NCBI GenBank assembly: GCA_021621525.1
Contig: JAJVUU010000017.1
Location: forward strand, 1-33,153
Direction of reading: 5' to 3'
Source: Caryophanales bacterium
GTDB taxonomy: Bacteria > Bacillota_I > Bacilli_A > RFN20 > CAG-288
Length of the DNA: 33,153 nt
Shown: positions 8,213-17,615 of the stretch, in pieces
Layout of the letters: the number at the start of each line of letters is the position of its first letter
Position numbering within the stretch: the stretch's first letter is position 1
Notes under the pieces: model-generated
Told to the model about the DNA's origin: nothing
What the model saw: the letters and a program-made list of their open reading frames with translations, nothing else
The model's database searches: none
Program-made: the position numbers and the translations under genes

Positions 8213-8960
8213 GGCATTTTCTCCTATATAGATAATATAACAATCCAAGATAACCTAAAACAAGCAGTCCGATTCCTATGGAAAAGAGAACATAGGAGAC
8301 ATTCATGTCGACGGAATACAGATGGTTGAATACATCCGTATTCAGGAAATTGAAAAAGAAATGACCTAAAATAGGTATCAGAGGCGTCTCATATAAATAA
8401 GACAAAGAACCTAAGAGAAGTCCGAGAAGGAACGTATATCCTATCTGCATCAATACCGAAAGAGGATTGTTTCCAAAGAAGTTGATGCAGTGCATCAAGC
8501 CAAAGGCCAAGGAAGAAAAGAAAATCACAAACAGCTTCTCATTCTTCTTTCCCTGGAAAAGTTCACCTAGGAAGGCAAAAAAGAAATATCGGAACAGAAG
8601 TTCTTCGACGACGACACCTGCCAACGTATTCAGCGTCTCAAGAAAAAACAGGTAAGTAAACGTGCTTTCAGCTTTTATCTGGAAACATAGACAATACAGG
8701 ATATTGGAAGAACATCCGATCAGCAAAGGAAGCAAAAGAAGGAAATGTGGATGATTTTCATTTCTGACAGGCTTCAGAAGAGACCTTTTTGATTCATAGA
8801 CAGTCAATACGACAAGAACTGACAGTAGAATAAATTGAACAAGAAGAAAAGCCCATGTATAGGATCCAAACCACTTTCTTAAAGGAAGAAGTCGGATAGC
8901 CAGATACAGCGCAAACAGATATAGAAAGGAATAAAGTAGTTTTTCTGCTTTGTTTGTCAT
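8199..8960 (-). CDS. CPBP family glutamic-type intramembrane metalloprotease
   Basis: A 253-residue polytopic membrane protein with about seven helices. The CPBP (Abi, Rce1-like) motifs are present: VVVEELLFR (E119, E120, R124), FGLMH (H157) and ILGHFFFN (H200, N204). Related proteins cleave within membranes or process prenylated or lipidated peptides, and some give immunity to bacteriocins; no specific role can be assigned here. It is the first gene of a two-gene - strand unit with the Lgt-family gene. No strong ribosome site precedes the ATG at 8960. Confidence 0.85.
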   Translation of the reverse strand: MTNKAEKLLYSFLYLFALYLAIRLLPLRKWFGSYTWAFLLVQFILLSVLVVLTVYESKRSLLKPVRNENHPHFLLLLPLLIGCSSNILYCLCFQIKAESTFTYLFFLETLNTLAGVVVEELLFRYFFFAFLGELFQGKKNEKLFVIFFSSLAFGLMHCINFFGNNPLSVLMQIGYTFLLGLLLGSLSYLYETPLIPILGHFFFNFLNTDVFNHLYSVDMNVSYVLFSIGIGLLVLGYLGLLYYLYRRKCHATK

Positions 8961-9055
8961 GGATATAGTTTACTTTCTTTTTCATGGAAAGCAAACGAAA
9001 AGGAGCAAAAAGAAGGCTGGATACCATAGTCATACGTCATTTTATAGTTTAGTTA

Positions 9056-9094
9056 ATTTACGGAATATTGTTTTAAAATTGACTTTCCGTAAAT
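9056..9094. repeat. 10-bp inverted repeat upstream of the degenerate ATPase gene
   Basis: ATTTACGGAA at 9056-9065 and its exact complement at 9085-9094 are separated by 19 nt. It lies 18 nt before the ATG of the ATPase remnant and within the divergent spacer shared with the CPBP gene. An operator or a mobile-element remnant end are both possible. Confidence 0.5.
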
Positions 9095-9112
9095 TATCAA
9101 CGGAAGTATTGC

Positions 9113-10068
9113 ATGTTCATCGGAAGAAAAGAAGAGATTGCCATCCTCAAAGATACCTATCAAGTGGAAGAAAGGACATATTGCTGATTGTCTCCTCTTC
9201 GGCGACATCATGGCTTCTAGACCATGTCATCCATAATAAAGGTGGATTATATCACCGCCTGAACCATTCGCTTCATCTCACCAGCTTCAGTCTGAAAGAA
9301 TGCAAAGAATACTCCGACAGACTCAATCTGGGATTCACAAAATCACAGATATTGGAACTATATATGGCCTTCGGCGGGATTCCATATTACTGGAGCCTTT
9401 TAAAAAGAGGAGACAGTGTCAGTCAGAACATCGACAGGCTTTGCTCTGCACAGAACGGAGAGCTTCACCAAGAGTTTCAATATCTCTATGCTTCCATGTT
9501 CAACAAGCCGGAAGAATATGTTTCCATCATCACATCCTTGGCACAGGAAAGAAAAGGATTGACAAGAAAAGAAATCATCACATGCTCAAAGATCGATGAT
9601 ACCGGTTCTTTGTCAAAAAAGCTGGAAGAATTGGAGGAATGTGGTTTCATTCACAAATACCTTCCTTTTGGAAAGAAGAAAAAGGAATCAATATTTCAAT
9701 TGATTGATAACTTCACATTATTCTATTTCCAGATAATGACATCCAAAAAGGATGACGGACACTTCTATCAGAACAATCTGCAAAGCGAAAGATACAATGC
9801 ATATCTCGGCTTATCATTTGAATCTGTGTGTCTAGAACATATCAAGCAGATCAAGCAGGTTTTAGGAATCTCCGGCTTACTGTCAAAGGAATATGCTATC
9901 ACTCCGAGCGAAGAAGACTATCGTAAAAGAATCGCAGACTTCACTTCCATCACCAAAAACAGAAGACCGGTCATTTTTACGATGATCACTCCATATGGAG
10001 TGCTTAAGAACAGTCATAGCGGAATCGTATCCAAGTCACTGACTCTGGAAAATCTGATGGCTATCTGA
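9113..10068 (+). pseudogene. ATP-binding protein (COG1672/DUF234-type) remnant lacking its P-loop region
   Basis: The frame from the ATG at 9113 encodes the typical start of this family (FIGRKEEIAILKDTY) but ends at TGA after 24 residues. The following sequence, in another frame from about 9172 to 10068, encodes the family's later parts: DILLIVSSSATSWLLDHVI, GGIPYYWSLL, a winged-helix region around GLTRKEI, and the C-terminal domain (FESVCLEHIKQ). The segment that should hold Walker A and Walker B, about 110 residues in intact relatives, is missing and the frame is shifted at the junction. I infer an internal deletion and loss of function. A longer frame opening at 8950 only reads through non-coding spacer. 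Confidence 0.7.
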
Positions 10069-10080
10069 AAAGCAACGAAA

Positions 10081-10111
10081 AAGCTGCCCGACAGATTAGG
10101 TTTGGCAACTT
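10081..10111. terminator. bidirectional terminator between the ATPase remnant and prs
   Basis: Arms 10081-10088 and 10104-10111 pair over 8 bp (one G-U on the - strand transcript). A T-run follows on each side: TTTTT after 10111 on the + strand and the complement of AAAAA before 10081 on the - strand. Position and shape fit termination of prs and of the converging gene. Confidence 0.55.
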
Positions 10112-10120
10112 GTTTTTGTT

Positions 10121-11098
10121 TTAGTCCTTATACATTCCGGTAGTATCGGAGATGGAGCAATTGTGATTGATGGCATCGATGACAGCAGCAATCTGAGGAG
10201 CCAGGGAAACGACCTGGACCGGGATTTCCTTGTTGTTGACGAAGCGATGATCAAGCGGGATGGAATCGGTGACATAGAGACGGTCAAAGATCTTGGCCGT
10301 GGTAAGCCTGTCATAGGCCGGATCGGAAAGAACCGGATGAGTGACAGCCATGATGATTCTCTTGGCACCATTGTTCTTCAAGGCATTGGCAGCGGCAACG
10401 GCACTTCCTGCCGTATCCATCATATCGTCGATGATGAGGCAGTCATGATCCTTGACATCACCGATGATATTCATGACTTCAGGCTGATACTTGTTGTTTC
10501 TTCTCTTGTCGATGATGGCAAGCGGAGCATTGAGCTTTTCGGCAACCTTTCTGGCACGGTTGACACCGCCATGGTCCGGAGAGACGACGACTGTGTTGGA
10601 CTTGTCGACGAAAGGATCGTTGTAAAGGACATGTCCGAGAAGAGGAATGGCAGAAAGGTCATCCTCAACGCAGGAGAAGAAGCCCTGTTCCTGGGAAGCA
10701 TGCAGATCGAAGGTGACGACTCTGTCAGCACCTGCAGTGGCAAGAAGGTCGGCGACCAGCTTGGCCGTGATCGGTTCACGGGGTTTGGACTTGCGATCCT
10801 GTCTTGCATATCCGAAATACGGAATGATGACATTGATTTCTCCACAGGATGCTCTTCTTAAGGCATCGATGAAGACCAAGACCTCCATCAGGTTGTCATT
10901 CACCGGCGGGCAGGTCGACTGAATGATAAAGATCTGTTTTCCACGGACAGTATCATTCGGAGAGGCCAGAACTTCTTTAGAAGGGAAACGGTTGAGATAG
11001 ACATCGCCTAACTTCGTACCTAAACAGTCACAGACGGCTTTTGCCAATTCCGGATTGGCAGAGAGAGCGTAGACAACTGCATTATCTTCGATCTTCAT
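10121..11098 (-). CDS. prs: ribose-phosphate pyrophosphokinase
   Basis: A cytosolic enzyme of about 325 residues that makes PRPP from ribose 5-phosphate and ATP, for purine, pyrimidine, histidine and NAD synthesis. Class I PRPP synthetase features are visible: the ATP-site segment YARQDRKSKPREPI, the catalytic DLHASQ motif (H133), VVSPDHGG, and the PRPP-binding loop IDDMMDTAGS. The start is the ATG beside the GGAGG ribosome site; an in-frame TTG four codons upstream is rejected. The upstream spacer has a -10-like TAGAAT on the - strand. The gene appears monocistronic, with a hairpin terminator after its stop and its own 99-nt spacer from the giant surface-protein gene. Confidence 0.95.
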   Translation of the reverse strand: MKIEDNAVVYALSANPELAKAVCDCLGTKLGDVYLNRFPSKEVLASPNDTVRGKQIFIIQSTCPPVNDNLMEVLVFIDALRRASCGEINVIIPYFGYARQDRKSKPREPITAKLVADLLATAGADRVVTFDLHASQEQGFFSCVEDDLSAIPLLGHVLYNDPFVDKSNTVVVSPDHGGVNRARKVAEKLNAPLAIIDKRRNNKYQPEVMNIIGDVKDHDCLIIDDMMDTAGSAVAAANALKNNGAKRIIMAVTHPVLSDPAYDRLTTAKIFDRLYVTDSIPLDHRFVNNKEIPVQVVSLAPQIAAVIDAINHNCSISDTTGMYKD

Positions 11099-11197
11099 AT
11101 GTACCTCCAAAATAACGTGTCTATTCTACTACTTTCATTTATTGTTTTCTCATACTTTTTACATTTTCATGAAAATTGAATGCTCTTGAAATTCAGA

Positions 11198-14100
11198 CTA
11201 TTCGAAATCATCATCCGATGCCGGAATCTGAATAATCAAAGGAGCCTTCATAGATGACGTGATTGCATAGTTGGACGTCACTTCATTTCCGGAAGCGTCG
11301 ACGATCTTTGTCGGCGTAATCATGTAATAATAACCATTGTTGACGATGACGACTTTGACATCAAAATCAGAGACAGAATGATCTTTCAAAAGGCCGGTAC
11401 CGGTATAACTTAGATACGTATTTGGTTTCTTCTTGATTTCCTCTTTCAGTCTTGAAGCAATTTCTGATGTGGAGAGTCCTGCATATTCCGAAGAAGCCTT
11501 GAATGATTTCGCATTGACCGTCAGAGTCCTCTTCTTGATTTCATAATTCACATCACCCTGATACTGAACCACAAAATCATCCTTGGTATAGGTCGTATTG
11601 TTGACTTTGACCTTATAGTCCGTGATTTCAAATCCGGAATAAATCCCGGCATCCACAAAGGACTGACTATACTGGACGTCCACCAAAGAGACGACATATT
11701 TGTTCTTCGACATCTCTTTGCCATCTACCCCAAGGAGCTTCACGGAATAGCCTGGTTGATGGAGATTCCCATCATAGGTATCAAAATCCGACTTGTTCAT
11801 CGTTATCATGAGAGCAGGTTTCTCATAAGTCAGTTTGAAAGGTTTGACGGTAATCTGGTAATCATCCAGATTTTCTCCTTCGATGATAACATCATCCTGA
11901 GTAATAATGTTTTCACCTTCGGTAGAGAGACTGACGGTATCCTTCAACTTGACATTTACTTTTTCTTTATTCAGTCCGTTATCCTGAGAGTTGATATTTT
12001 TCACCTCAAGACTGATTTCTTTAGGTGTCTTGATTACATCCTCATGAAGAGTAGTCAACCTGACATCTTTCATTTCGACAGTAGCAGGATACCTGACAAT
12101 GTTGAAGGAAGAATCCTTGATGGTAAGATCCATCGTATTGAATGTTCCTCCTTCTTCCCATACCAAATAGCTGGAATTGAGACTATAAATTTTTGAATCG
12201 CTTGCATCATTGCTTGCATCATAAGTCACCTTCTTGAGTTTTGGATATTTGGCACCAAAACTATTCTCATCAAAAGATGATGGATCAAATGTGCCTTCAA
12301 ATTTATTTTTATCAACAGAAATCGAATCTGGCAGATTAGATGTGAACTCAAAATGACATGACCCATTTGAAATCGGCATATCTGACTTATAGTAATTCGG
12401 TTTATCAAACTTATAGCTCAAAGTACCACTGAACTTATAGATATAGAATCGTTCAAAAGACGGCTCTTCTGTACGCTTATAGGAAAGCGTAGTATCATCA
12501 AACTTCCAGAGATATTCTTCCAATGGTATCTGCTTACGATCAACTGAAATGTAATAATTCCCAGTGACATCCTCGAAATCATTGTTTCCTACTTTATGTC
12601 TTACGGTGATACGGAAATCATCCAACAAAGAATAAGAATCGACGGATTCATCTTTCGGAAGACTTCCACCGGATACCCTTTCAAAATGAATCTCGTCATC
12701 TTTATATAAACCTGAAAAATAACTTGTATATTCATCATAAAGATATGCTTTTCCAGGATCACGTTTATCCTTAGCTACTTTTTCCAAAGTCAATTCCCTT
12801 CCATCATACCAATAGACATGTTCCTTATAGACCTGTTCCTTACTAGTAAATTTGTCGATGTTTAACTTCAAACGATTGACAATCAAGGTGTAGAGTGTCT
12901 TTCCTTCGCATTCGATGCTTCCTGACTTCCAAGAAAAATCACAGCCTTTCCAACGTAAAGAGACATCTTCAACATTAAAATGATACTCACCGACACGGCT
13001 GGTCGAGCATGTAGTATTAGAAAAATGAAGTTCAAGTTTGAAATCAGCAAAACCAGTATTTTCCAAAGTCGCTTCAAAAAGTTGCTCTGGACCCTCAGTA
13101 TTGTCATAAGCATTGATGGATTTGCTGTCTATGCCACCCTTCAAAGAAATCATAACCTTCGGCTTTTCATATGTGACAGAGAAGGAGCCTTCAATCTTCA
13201 GTTCCTTTCCTGAAACAGCATTGTCATAACCGTTCTTTCCTTCACTGTCCGTAGAATAATAGTTCGTGACATCAGCGCCATTATTATAGACGCTGATTTT
13301 GATCATATCCTGAACATTCGAGAAAGTCTGCTCACTGAAATCAGCATAATCTCCACTGATCTTCAATCCATCCTCATATCCTGATTTCCATTCGATGTTA
13401 AGATGATCACTAGAAGCAAGTGAATTTATATTAATTTTATTTATTAAGAATTTAAAACCTTCAAAATCAAATCCATCTTTCCCGTTATATAGGTACTTCA
13501 AATCCGTTTCCGAAATTTCTAAATTAAGTTGTCTGCGATGAATTCCAAGCTGGTTTCCGCTCAATCCGTACATAGTAAAATCAATCATGGATTGATCGAT
13601 GGTACCATACCCATATTCAAGATACGTAGGGTTCGGTTCTAATTGGAAATTCTCCATCGTCATCGTATAAATCTTGCCAGGAATATTGCCTGTCGTATCC
13701 TCTGACCTAAGCTTATACTTATCTTTCAAAACATAATTTTCTTCTAGTTTGTTTTTGGCTGTTCCTTTTGGCCCATTTCGAAAATCTGAAGATTCGGCAA
13801 ACTTGATGACATCTTTACCGTAAGAAACATCATCGCCAGCATTTCCATAGGGAATCGAAGGCATGTTGGTCTCAGGATCAATATAAATATCCGAGGAATC
13901 CAGACTGTAGACAATCTTGACTTTCTTGATAGTCAAAGAAAACGCATGGTTCTTCCACTCAATATCATAATTTGAAGTGTACAGCTTGCCATTTGCATTT
14001 TCTGTTGAAACAACATCGATTGCCAAAATATGATTCTGAAAATCAGAATACGTTCCGATATCCTTATAATCCTTGTCCAACTTGATGCTCAGTTTCTGTC

Positions 14101-16387
14101 CTTCCGCAAGCTTTCCACCGCCGACGATTTCATAATTGTCCTCAAGTTCATGTGCACTGAACGGCTTTCCATCATAGTAATGGACCATATTATCGAACTT
14201 GATTTCAAGTTGTTCCTTGGCAATATTTACCGTCGTATCCTCATAATCGAAATGAACATCATAATTGTTCGTGACTTCTTTTGCACTGATATCATTGGAT
14301 TTATAGATATGCCACTTGAGGATCCTTTTGAATGCGGCATCAACATCCTCTCCATCCATATCCTTGAAATAGTATTTTCCGGCATCCTTGATATTCAGAT
14401 CCAAAGAGATCTCATTATTTTCGACCAATTTGTCAGAGAATCCATAATCTGTATCATCAAAAGAAACCTTGACAACATGAGGTCCTCCGTCCACGTCATT
14501 GTCAACCAATCCTACCACTGTAAACACAGGATCAAGGCTCTTGCCGTCATATGTCTTTGAAAGCGAACCGGAGGCTCCTTTGATATTGATCCAAAGAGAT
14601 TTCTTCTTGATTTTGACATCAATGGAATGGACTTCCACGTCATAATAGTCCGTGACATCATCAGTCCCTTTCATAAGACAGTATTTCGGCTTTATGGTAT
14701 AGGCTTCATCCTGATAATCAACCGGAATGAAGAGGGAACCTCTCTTGATTGCCACCCCGTTGTCGAGTCCAGTAACGCTTTCCTGGAGATCCGTATCCTT
14801 GAAAACCGGAGCACCCTTGTAGACATATTCAGTCTTGGTCAAACCAAGATAGATATCGACCTTCTTCTTTTTGACATCCGTGACCTTCTGATGTCCATCC
14901 GAAAAGCTGACGCTCTCATAGCAATCCGTGACATCCTCTCCGTCTTCATGGAAAATGTGTAGGGATGGTTCCTGAAGCGTATAGGTGTTCGATTCGACAT
15001 CATAGGTATAGGAAGGCGTATCTTCCTGATTGTAATTCTTTTTCGTCTTCTCATAGGTCAATCTGTCGTTTCCCTTGAGGTCGCTGGTATGGAACGTCAG
15101 ATAGTCGACGAGATTGTCCTTGTTTACTTCAAAATCAGAGACATATTTGTTGATGAAATCATCCGTCCTTGAAACATTGACATGAACGGCAGGAGCCTTC
15201 TTGATGATCAGTTTTCCTGTTTTGACGGTGATATGATAATTGTTCTTATGGCTGATGCTCGGATTGTCCTTGTCGACAATATCAAAATCAAAAGAATTGT
15301 CGACTTCTCCGACCTTATAGAACGGAGAGACAAGATTATCGACCTTCAAAATGTCATTTCCCTGAAGCGGTGTGCCTTCATCTACCTTCGGAGAAGGAAC
15401 TTCGATAGGAGAGCCGTCATAAACCTTGGTGAAATCAGCACTTGAAATAACAAGTTCGGCAGGAGTGATTTCAAATTCACCATTGCCGATATTCAGATTG
15501 TAATGACGAGTCACATCGACTCCATCGGAATTGATGATCTTGAAGTCTTTGCCTTCATAGGTATAGGACTTCTTTCCGGCATCCGTAAATTGATATACGG
15601 AAGGGAAGCTGACGACCTGGTCGCCTTCAATCAGACTGGTCTCATTATCAAATTTACCGTTTTTGATTCTTTCGATATCACTACCGGTATCATGCGAACT
15701 TCCATCATATGTCAAAGTCGTCTTTCCTGGATCGAAGACCAATGTCCTCTTATTGATTCTCACCGGAGAAGCCGGGGTCGTAAAGGAATAACATTCCGTA
15801 ACATCCCTTCCCTTTGGATCCTCCACCTTCACATTGACAAGATCGACATAGCAGTCCGGTGTATCCGAAGTGCTGAGATTCGTATACTTGACACCATAGG
15901 TCAGAGTATCTCCGCTTACCAGACCATCCTTTCCATCCTCATCAAGAATGTTGATTTCAGGTTTCTCGCCATAATCGATGCTAGTTGATTTGATACTGAG
16001 GGTGACGGGTTTCGGAGCTATGCTGATGGTCTGCGTATTTCCATAGATTTTTCCGCCATAATTGTTGGTGGAATATGGTCTGACAGGATAATTGCCAGGT
16101 TTGTTGGGAGCATCCACCGTCCATTCTCCATCCACCTGGAATTCCAATCCGACATCATCCTTTGAAGTCAGAAATCCACTGATGTCATATTGGATGTCCT
16201 GACCATAATAATATTGCATCTGGCTGAGAGGCGTGGAAGAAGTGATCAGTCCCTTGGTATTGAAAAGCACGATGCCGGTGATGGCAATGATGGAAACGAT
16301 TGTAAGGAAGAGAAAACGGAAACGATAGAGGAATTTCTTCACCCCAGCCGCTTTCCTTACCTTATTCTGATATTCATCGTACCTCAT
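11198..16387 (-). CDS. giant membrane-anchored MBG-repeat surface protein
   Basis: A 1729-residue protein. A basic cytoplasmic N-terminus is followed by one membrane helix (about 24-44), and the rest should lie outside the cell (type II topology). The ectodomain is a string of MBG-type Ig-like repeats recognisable by recurring TYDG-like motifs: TYDGSSHD (near 226), VYDGSPIEV, VYKGAPVF, TYDGKSLDP, YYDGKPFSA, LYNGKDGF, YDGREL and TYDGNLHQPG. Each is often followed by a strand ending in DVT or NYDV. No LPXTG sorting signal is present; the C-terminus is acidic (SDDDFE). The gene overlaps the end of the transglutaminase frame by 14 nt and has the ribosome site GGGAGGT. It is the last gene of the long operon. 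An adhesin or stalk-like role is inferred. Confidence 0.75.
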   Translation of the reverse strand: MRYDEYQNKVRKAAGVKKFLYRFRFLFLTIVSIIAITGIVLFNTKGLITSSTPLSQMQYYYGQDIQYDISGFLTSKDDVGLEFQVDGEWTVDAPNKPGNYPVRPYSTNNYGGKIYGNTQTISIAPKPVTLSIKSTSIDYGEKPEINILDEDGKDGLVSGDTLTYGVKYTNLSTSDTPDCYVDLVNVKVEDPKGRDVTECYSFTTPASPVRINKRTLVFDPGKTTLTYDGSSHDTGSDIERIKNGKFDNETSLIEGDQVVSFPSVYQFTDAGKKSYTYEGKDFKIINSDGVDVTRHYNLNIGNGEFEITPAELVISSADFTKVYDGSPIEVPSPKVDEGTPLQGNDILKVDNLVSPFYKVGEVDNSFDFDIVDKDNPSISHKNNYHITVKTGKLIIKKAPAVHVNVSRTDDFINKYVSDFEVNKDNLVDYLTFHTSDLKGNDRLTYEKTKKNYNQEDTPSYTYDVESNTYTLQEPSLHIFHEDGEDVTDCYESVSFSDGHQKVTDVKKKKVDIYLGLTKTEYVYKGAPVFKDTDLQESVTGLDNGVAIKRGSLFIPVDYQDEAYTIKPKYCLMKGTDDVTDYYDVEVHSIDVKIKKKSLWINIKGASGSLSKTYDGKSLDPVFTVVGLVDNDVDGGPHVVKVSFDDTDYGFSDKLVENNEISLDLNIKDAGKYYFKDMDGEDVDAAFKRILKWHIYKSNDISAKEVTNNYDVHFDYEDTTVNIAKEQLEIKFDNMVHYYDGKPFSAHELEDNYEIVGGGKLAEGQKLSIKLDKDYKDIGTYSDFQNHILAIDVVSTENANGKLYTSNYDIEWKNHAFSLTIKKVKIVYSLDSSDIYIDPETNMPSIPYGNAGDDVSYGKDVIKFAESSDFRNGPKGTAKNKLEENYVLKDKYKLRSEDTTGNIPGKIYTMTMENFQLEPNPTYLEYGYGTIDQSMIDFTMYGLSGNQLGIHRRQLNLEISETDLKYLYNGKDGFDFEGFKFLINKININSLASSDHLNIEWKSGYEDGLKISGDYADFSEQTFSNVQDMIKISVYNNGADVTNYYSTDSEGKNGYDNAVSGKELKIEGSFSVTYEKPKVMISLKGGIDSKSINAYDNTEGPEQLFEATLENTGFADFKLELHFSNTTCSTSRVGEYHFNVEDVSLRWKGCDFSWKSGSIECEGKTLYTLIVNRLKLNIDKFTSKEQVYKEHVYWYDGRELTLEKVAKDKRDPGKAYLYDEYTSYFSGLYKDDEIHFERVSGGSLPKDESVDSYSLLDDFRITVRHKVGNNDFEDVTGNYYISVDRKQIPLEEYLWKFDDTTLSYKRTEEPSFERFYIYKFSGTLSYKFDKPNYYKSDMPISNGSCHFEFTSNLPDSISVDKNKFEGTFDPSSFDENSFGAKYPKLKKVTYDASNDASDSKIYSLNSSYLVWEEGGTFNTMDLTIKDSSFNIVRYPATVEMKDVRLTTLHEDVIKTPKEISLEVKNINSQDNGLNKEKVNVKLKDTVSLSTEGENIITQDDVIIEGENLDDYQITVKPFKLTYEKPALMITMNKSDFDTYDGNLHQPGYSVKLLGVDGKEMSKNKYVVSLVDVQYSQSFVDAGIYSGFEITDYKVKVNNTTYTKDDFVVQYQGDVNYEIKKRTLTVNAKSFKASSEYAGLSTSEIASRLKEEIKKKPNTYLSYTGTGLLKDHSVSDFDVKVVIVNNGYYYMITPTKIVDASGNEVTSNYAITSSMKAPLIIQIPASDDDFE

Positions 16388-17615
16388 ATATACCTCCCAT
16401 GTCCCTAGGAAGCATCAAATTATCTTCGACATCGCTTTTATACGAATAGCTTCCATAGTTATAAGTGATGTCATAGCAGAAAGTGACATCCATTTCCGTA
16501 TCAAAGTCATCATCAGCCTTGTGGCTGATGGTGATGGTGAAGGAATCATCGATCTTGTCCTTTCCATCAAAGTCACTCTTCTTCAGAGAAGTCTTTTCAC
16601 GGGACAGGACATAGCTATCCGTGGATGCAATGTCATATGTACCATTGATACCAGGCAATTGATATTCATCATTGGAATCGAAATCAGAATCATACAGCAT
16701 ACCTCCACGGGAAGATACGATAATCGGCCTCTTCTCAATGGTATAAGTGCGCATGTTGGCTGCCTTGGACAAAGAGCTGAATCCCTTCAGCTGCTGATTA
16801 CTCCCGCTGTCATCCTTATAATTGATGGTGACATCCATCTGATCCGTCACTTCCTTGTCTCCGTCATAGATATGGATTTCACAGACAAAGCCGAATTCAC
16901 CGATTAGAATCCTGTTGCTGTTCTTTCGATAACGGAAGTTACACTTATATGTCAGATTCCATGGATTGCTTGAAGGAGAACGGGAACCGATGTATTCCAA
17001 AGCCTCATTCAAAGTCATATCACCCAAGAAAGGAGAATCGCTAATCTCATCATCTGTTTCTTCTTCCAATCCGCTGATATCCGTGATGGTAAGGAAATCA
17101 TCCAACTGGACTTCTTTCTTCTTTCCATCATAGGTTCCGCTCTGATTATGGATCGTTGCTGAAATCTCGACATCGGAAAGCTTCTTCGAAGGAGTATCTG
17201 GTTCTGGATCCGGCTCTTTTTCATTTCCGTAATTCATATCAGGAAGATTGTCAATACCGGAGTCCGGTCTTCCGGATGTGTTGTCGATTCTCTTCCATCC
17301 CGAACCATCCACATAGACTTCGACCCATGCATGACAGTTCCTATAAGGAACACCATAGATATAGTCTCCACTCTCATCCAGCCTTGCATTGTTGACCAGA
17401 TATCCAGTGACAAAGCGACATGGAATTCCAGCAGCACGATAAAGATAGACTGAAGCCGAAGCAAAATTATTGCATATACCTCTGTCGCTGTTCTGTAGGA
17501 AGGACATGACAAGGTCTTCATTTTTCGGATATTTCTTATTGATCATGCCATAGGCAAAATTGCTTGTCAGGAATTTCGTGACATCGTGAATATAGGTCGA
17601 ACTTTCCGGATTCAA
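16374..17615 (-). CDS. transglutaminase-like protein, catalytic part (downstream of a frameshift)
   Basis: The 413-residue frame holds a transglutaminase-core catalytic triad: Cys48 in RGICNNFAS, His95 in NCHAWVEVYV and Asp111 in GWKRIDNT. A region with an MBG-like motif (GTYDGKKKEV) follows, and the frame ends in acidic, beta-rich sequence. Such proteins cross-link or hydrolyse peptide bonds of extracellular proteins. It has no convincing start of its own: coding-like sequence continues upstream in this frame (RNEVLSYAREKG), and the preceding frame (17612-18322) supplies the membrane anchor. Adding one A to the A6 tract (- strand of 17653-17658) would merge the two into one 649-residue protein with triad C284/H331/D347. 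Possible mutation, slippage switch or assembly error. Confidence 0.75.
   Translation of the reverse strand: MNPESSTYIHDVTKFLTSNFAYGMINKKYPKNEDLVMSFLQNSDRGICNNFASASVYLYRAAGIPCRFVTGYLVNNARLDESGDYIYGVPYRNCHAWVEVYVDGSGWKRIDNTSGRPDSGIDNLPDMNYGNEKEPDPEPDTPSKKLSDVEISATIHNQSGTYDGKKKEVQLDDFLTITDISGLEEETDDEISDSPFLGDMTLNEALEYIGSRSPSSNPWNLTYKCNFRYRKNSNRILIGEFGFVCEIHIYDGDKEVTDQMDVTINYKDDSGSNQQLKGFSSLSKAANMRTYTIEKRPIIVSSRGGMLYDSDFDSNDEYQLPGINGTYDIASTDSYVLSREKTSLKKSDFDGKDKIDDSFTITISHKADDDFDTEMDVTFCYDITYNYGSYSYKSDVEDNLMLPRDMGGIYEVR

Noticed and set aside
11198..16387. MBG repeats as DNA-level tandem repeats
   Set aside because: The protein motifs recur but the nucleotide sequences differ clearly between repeats.
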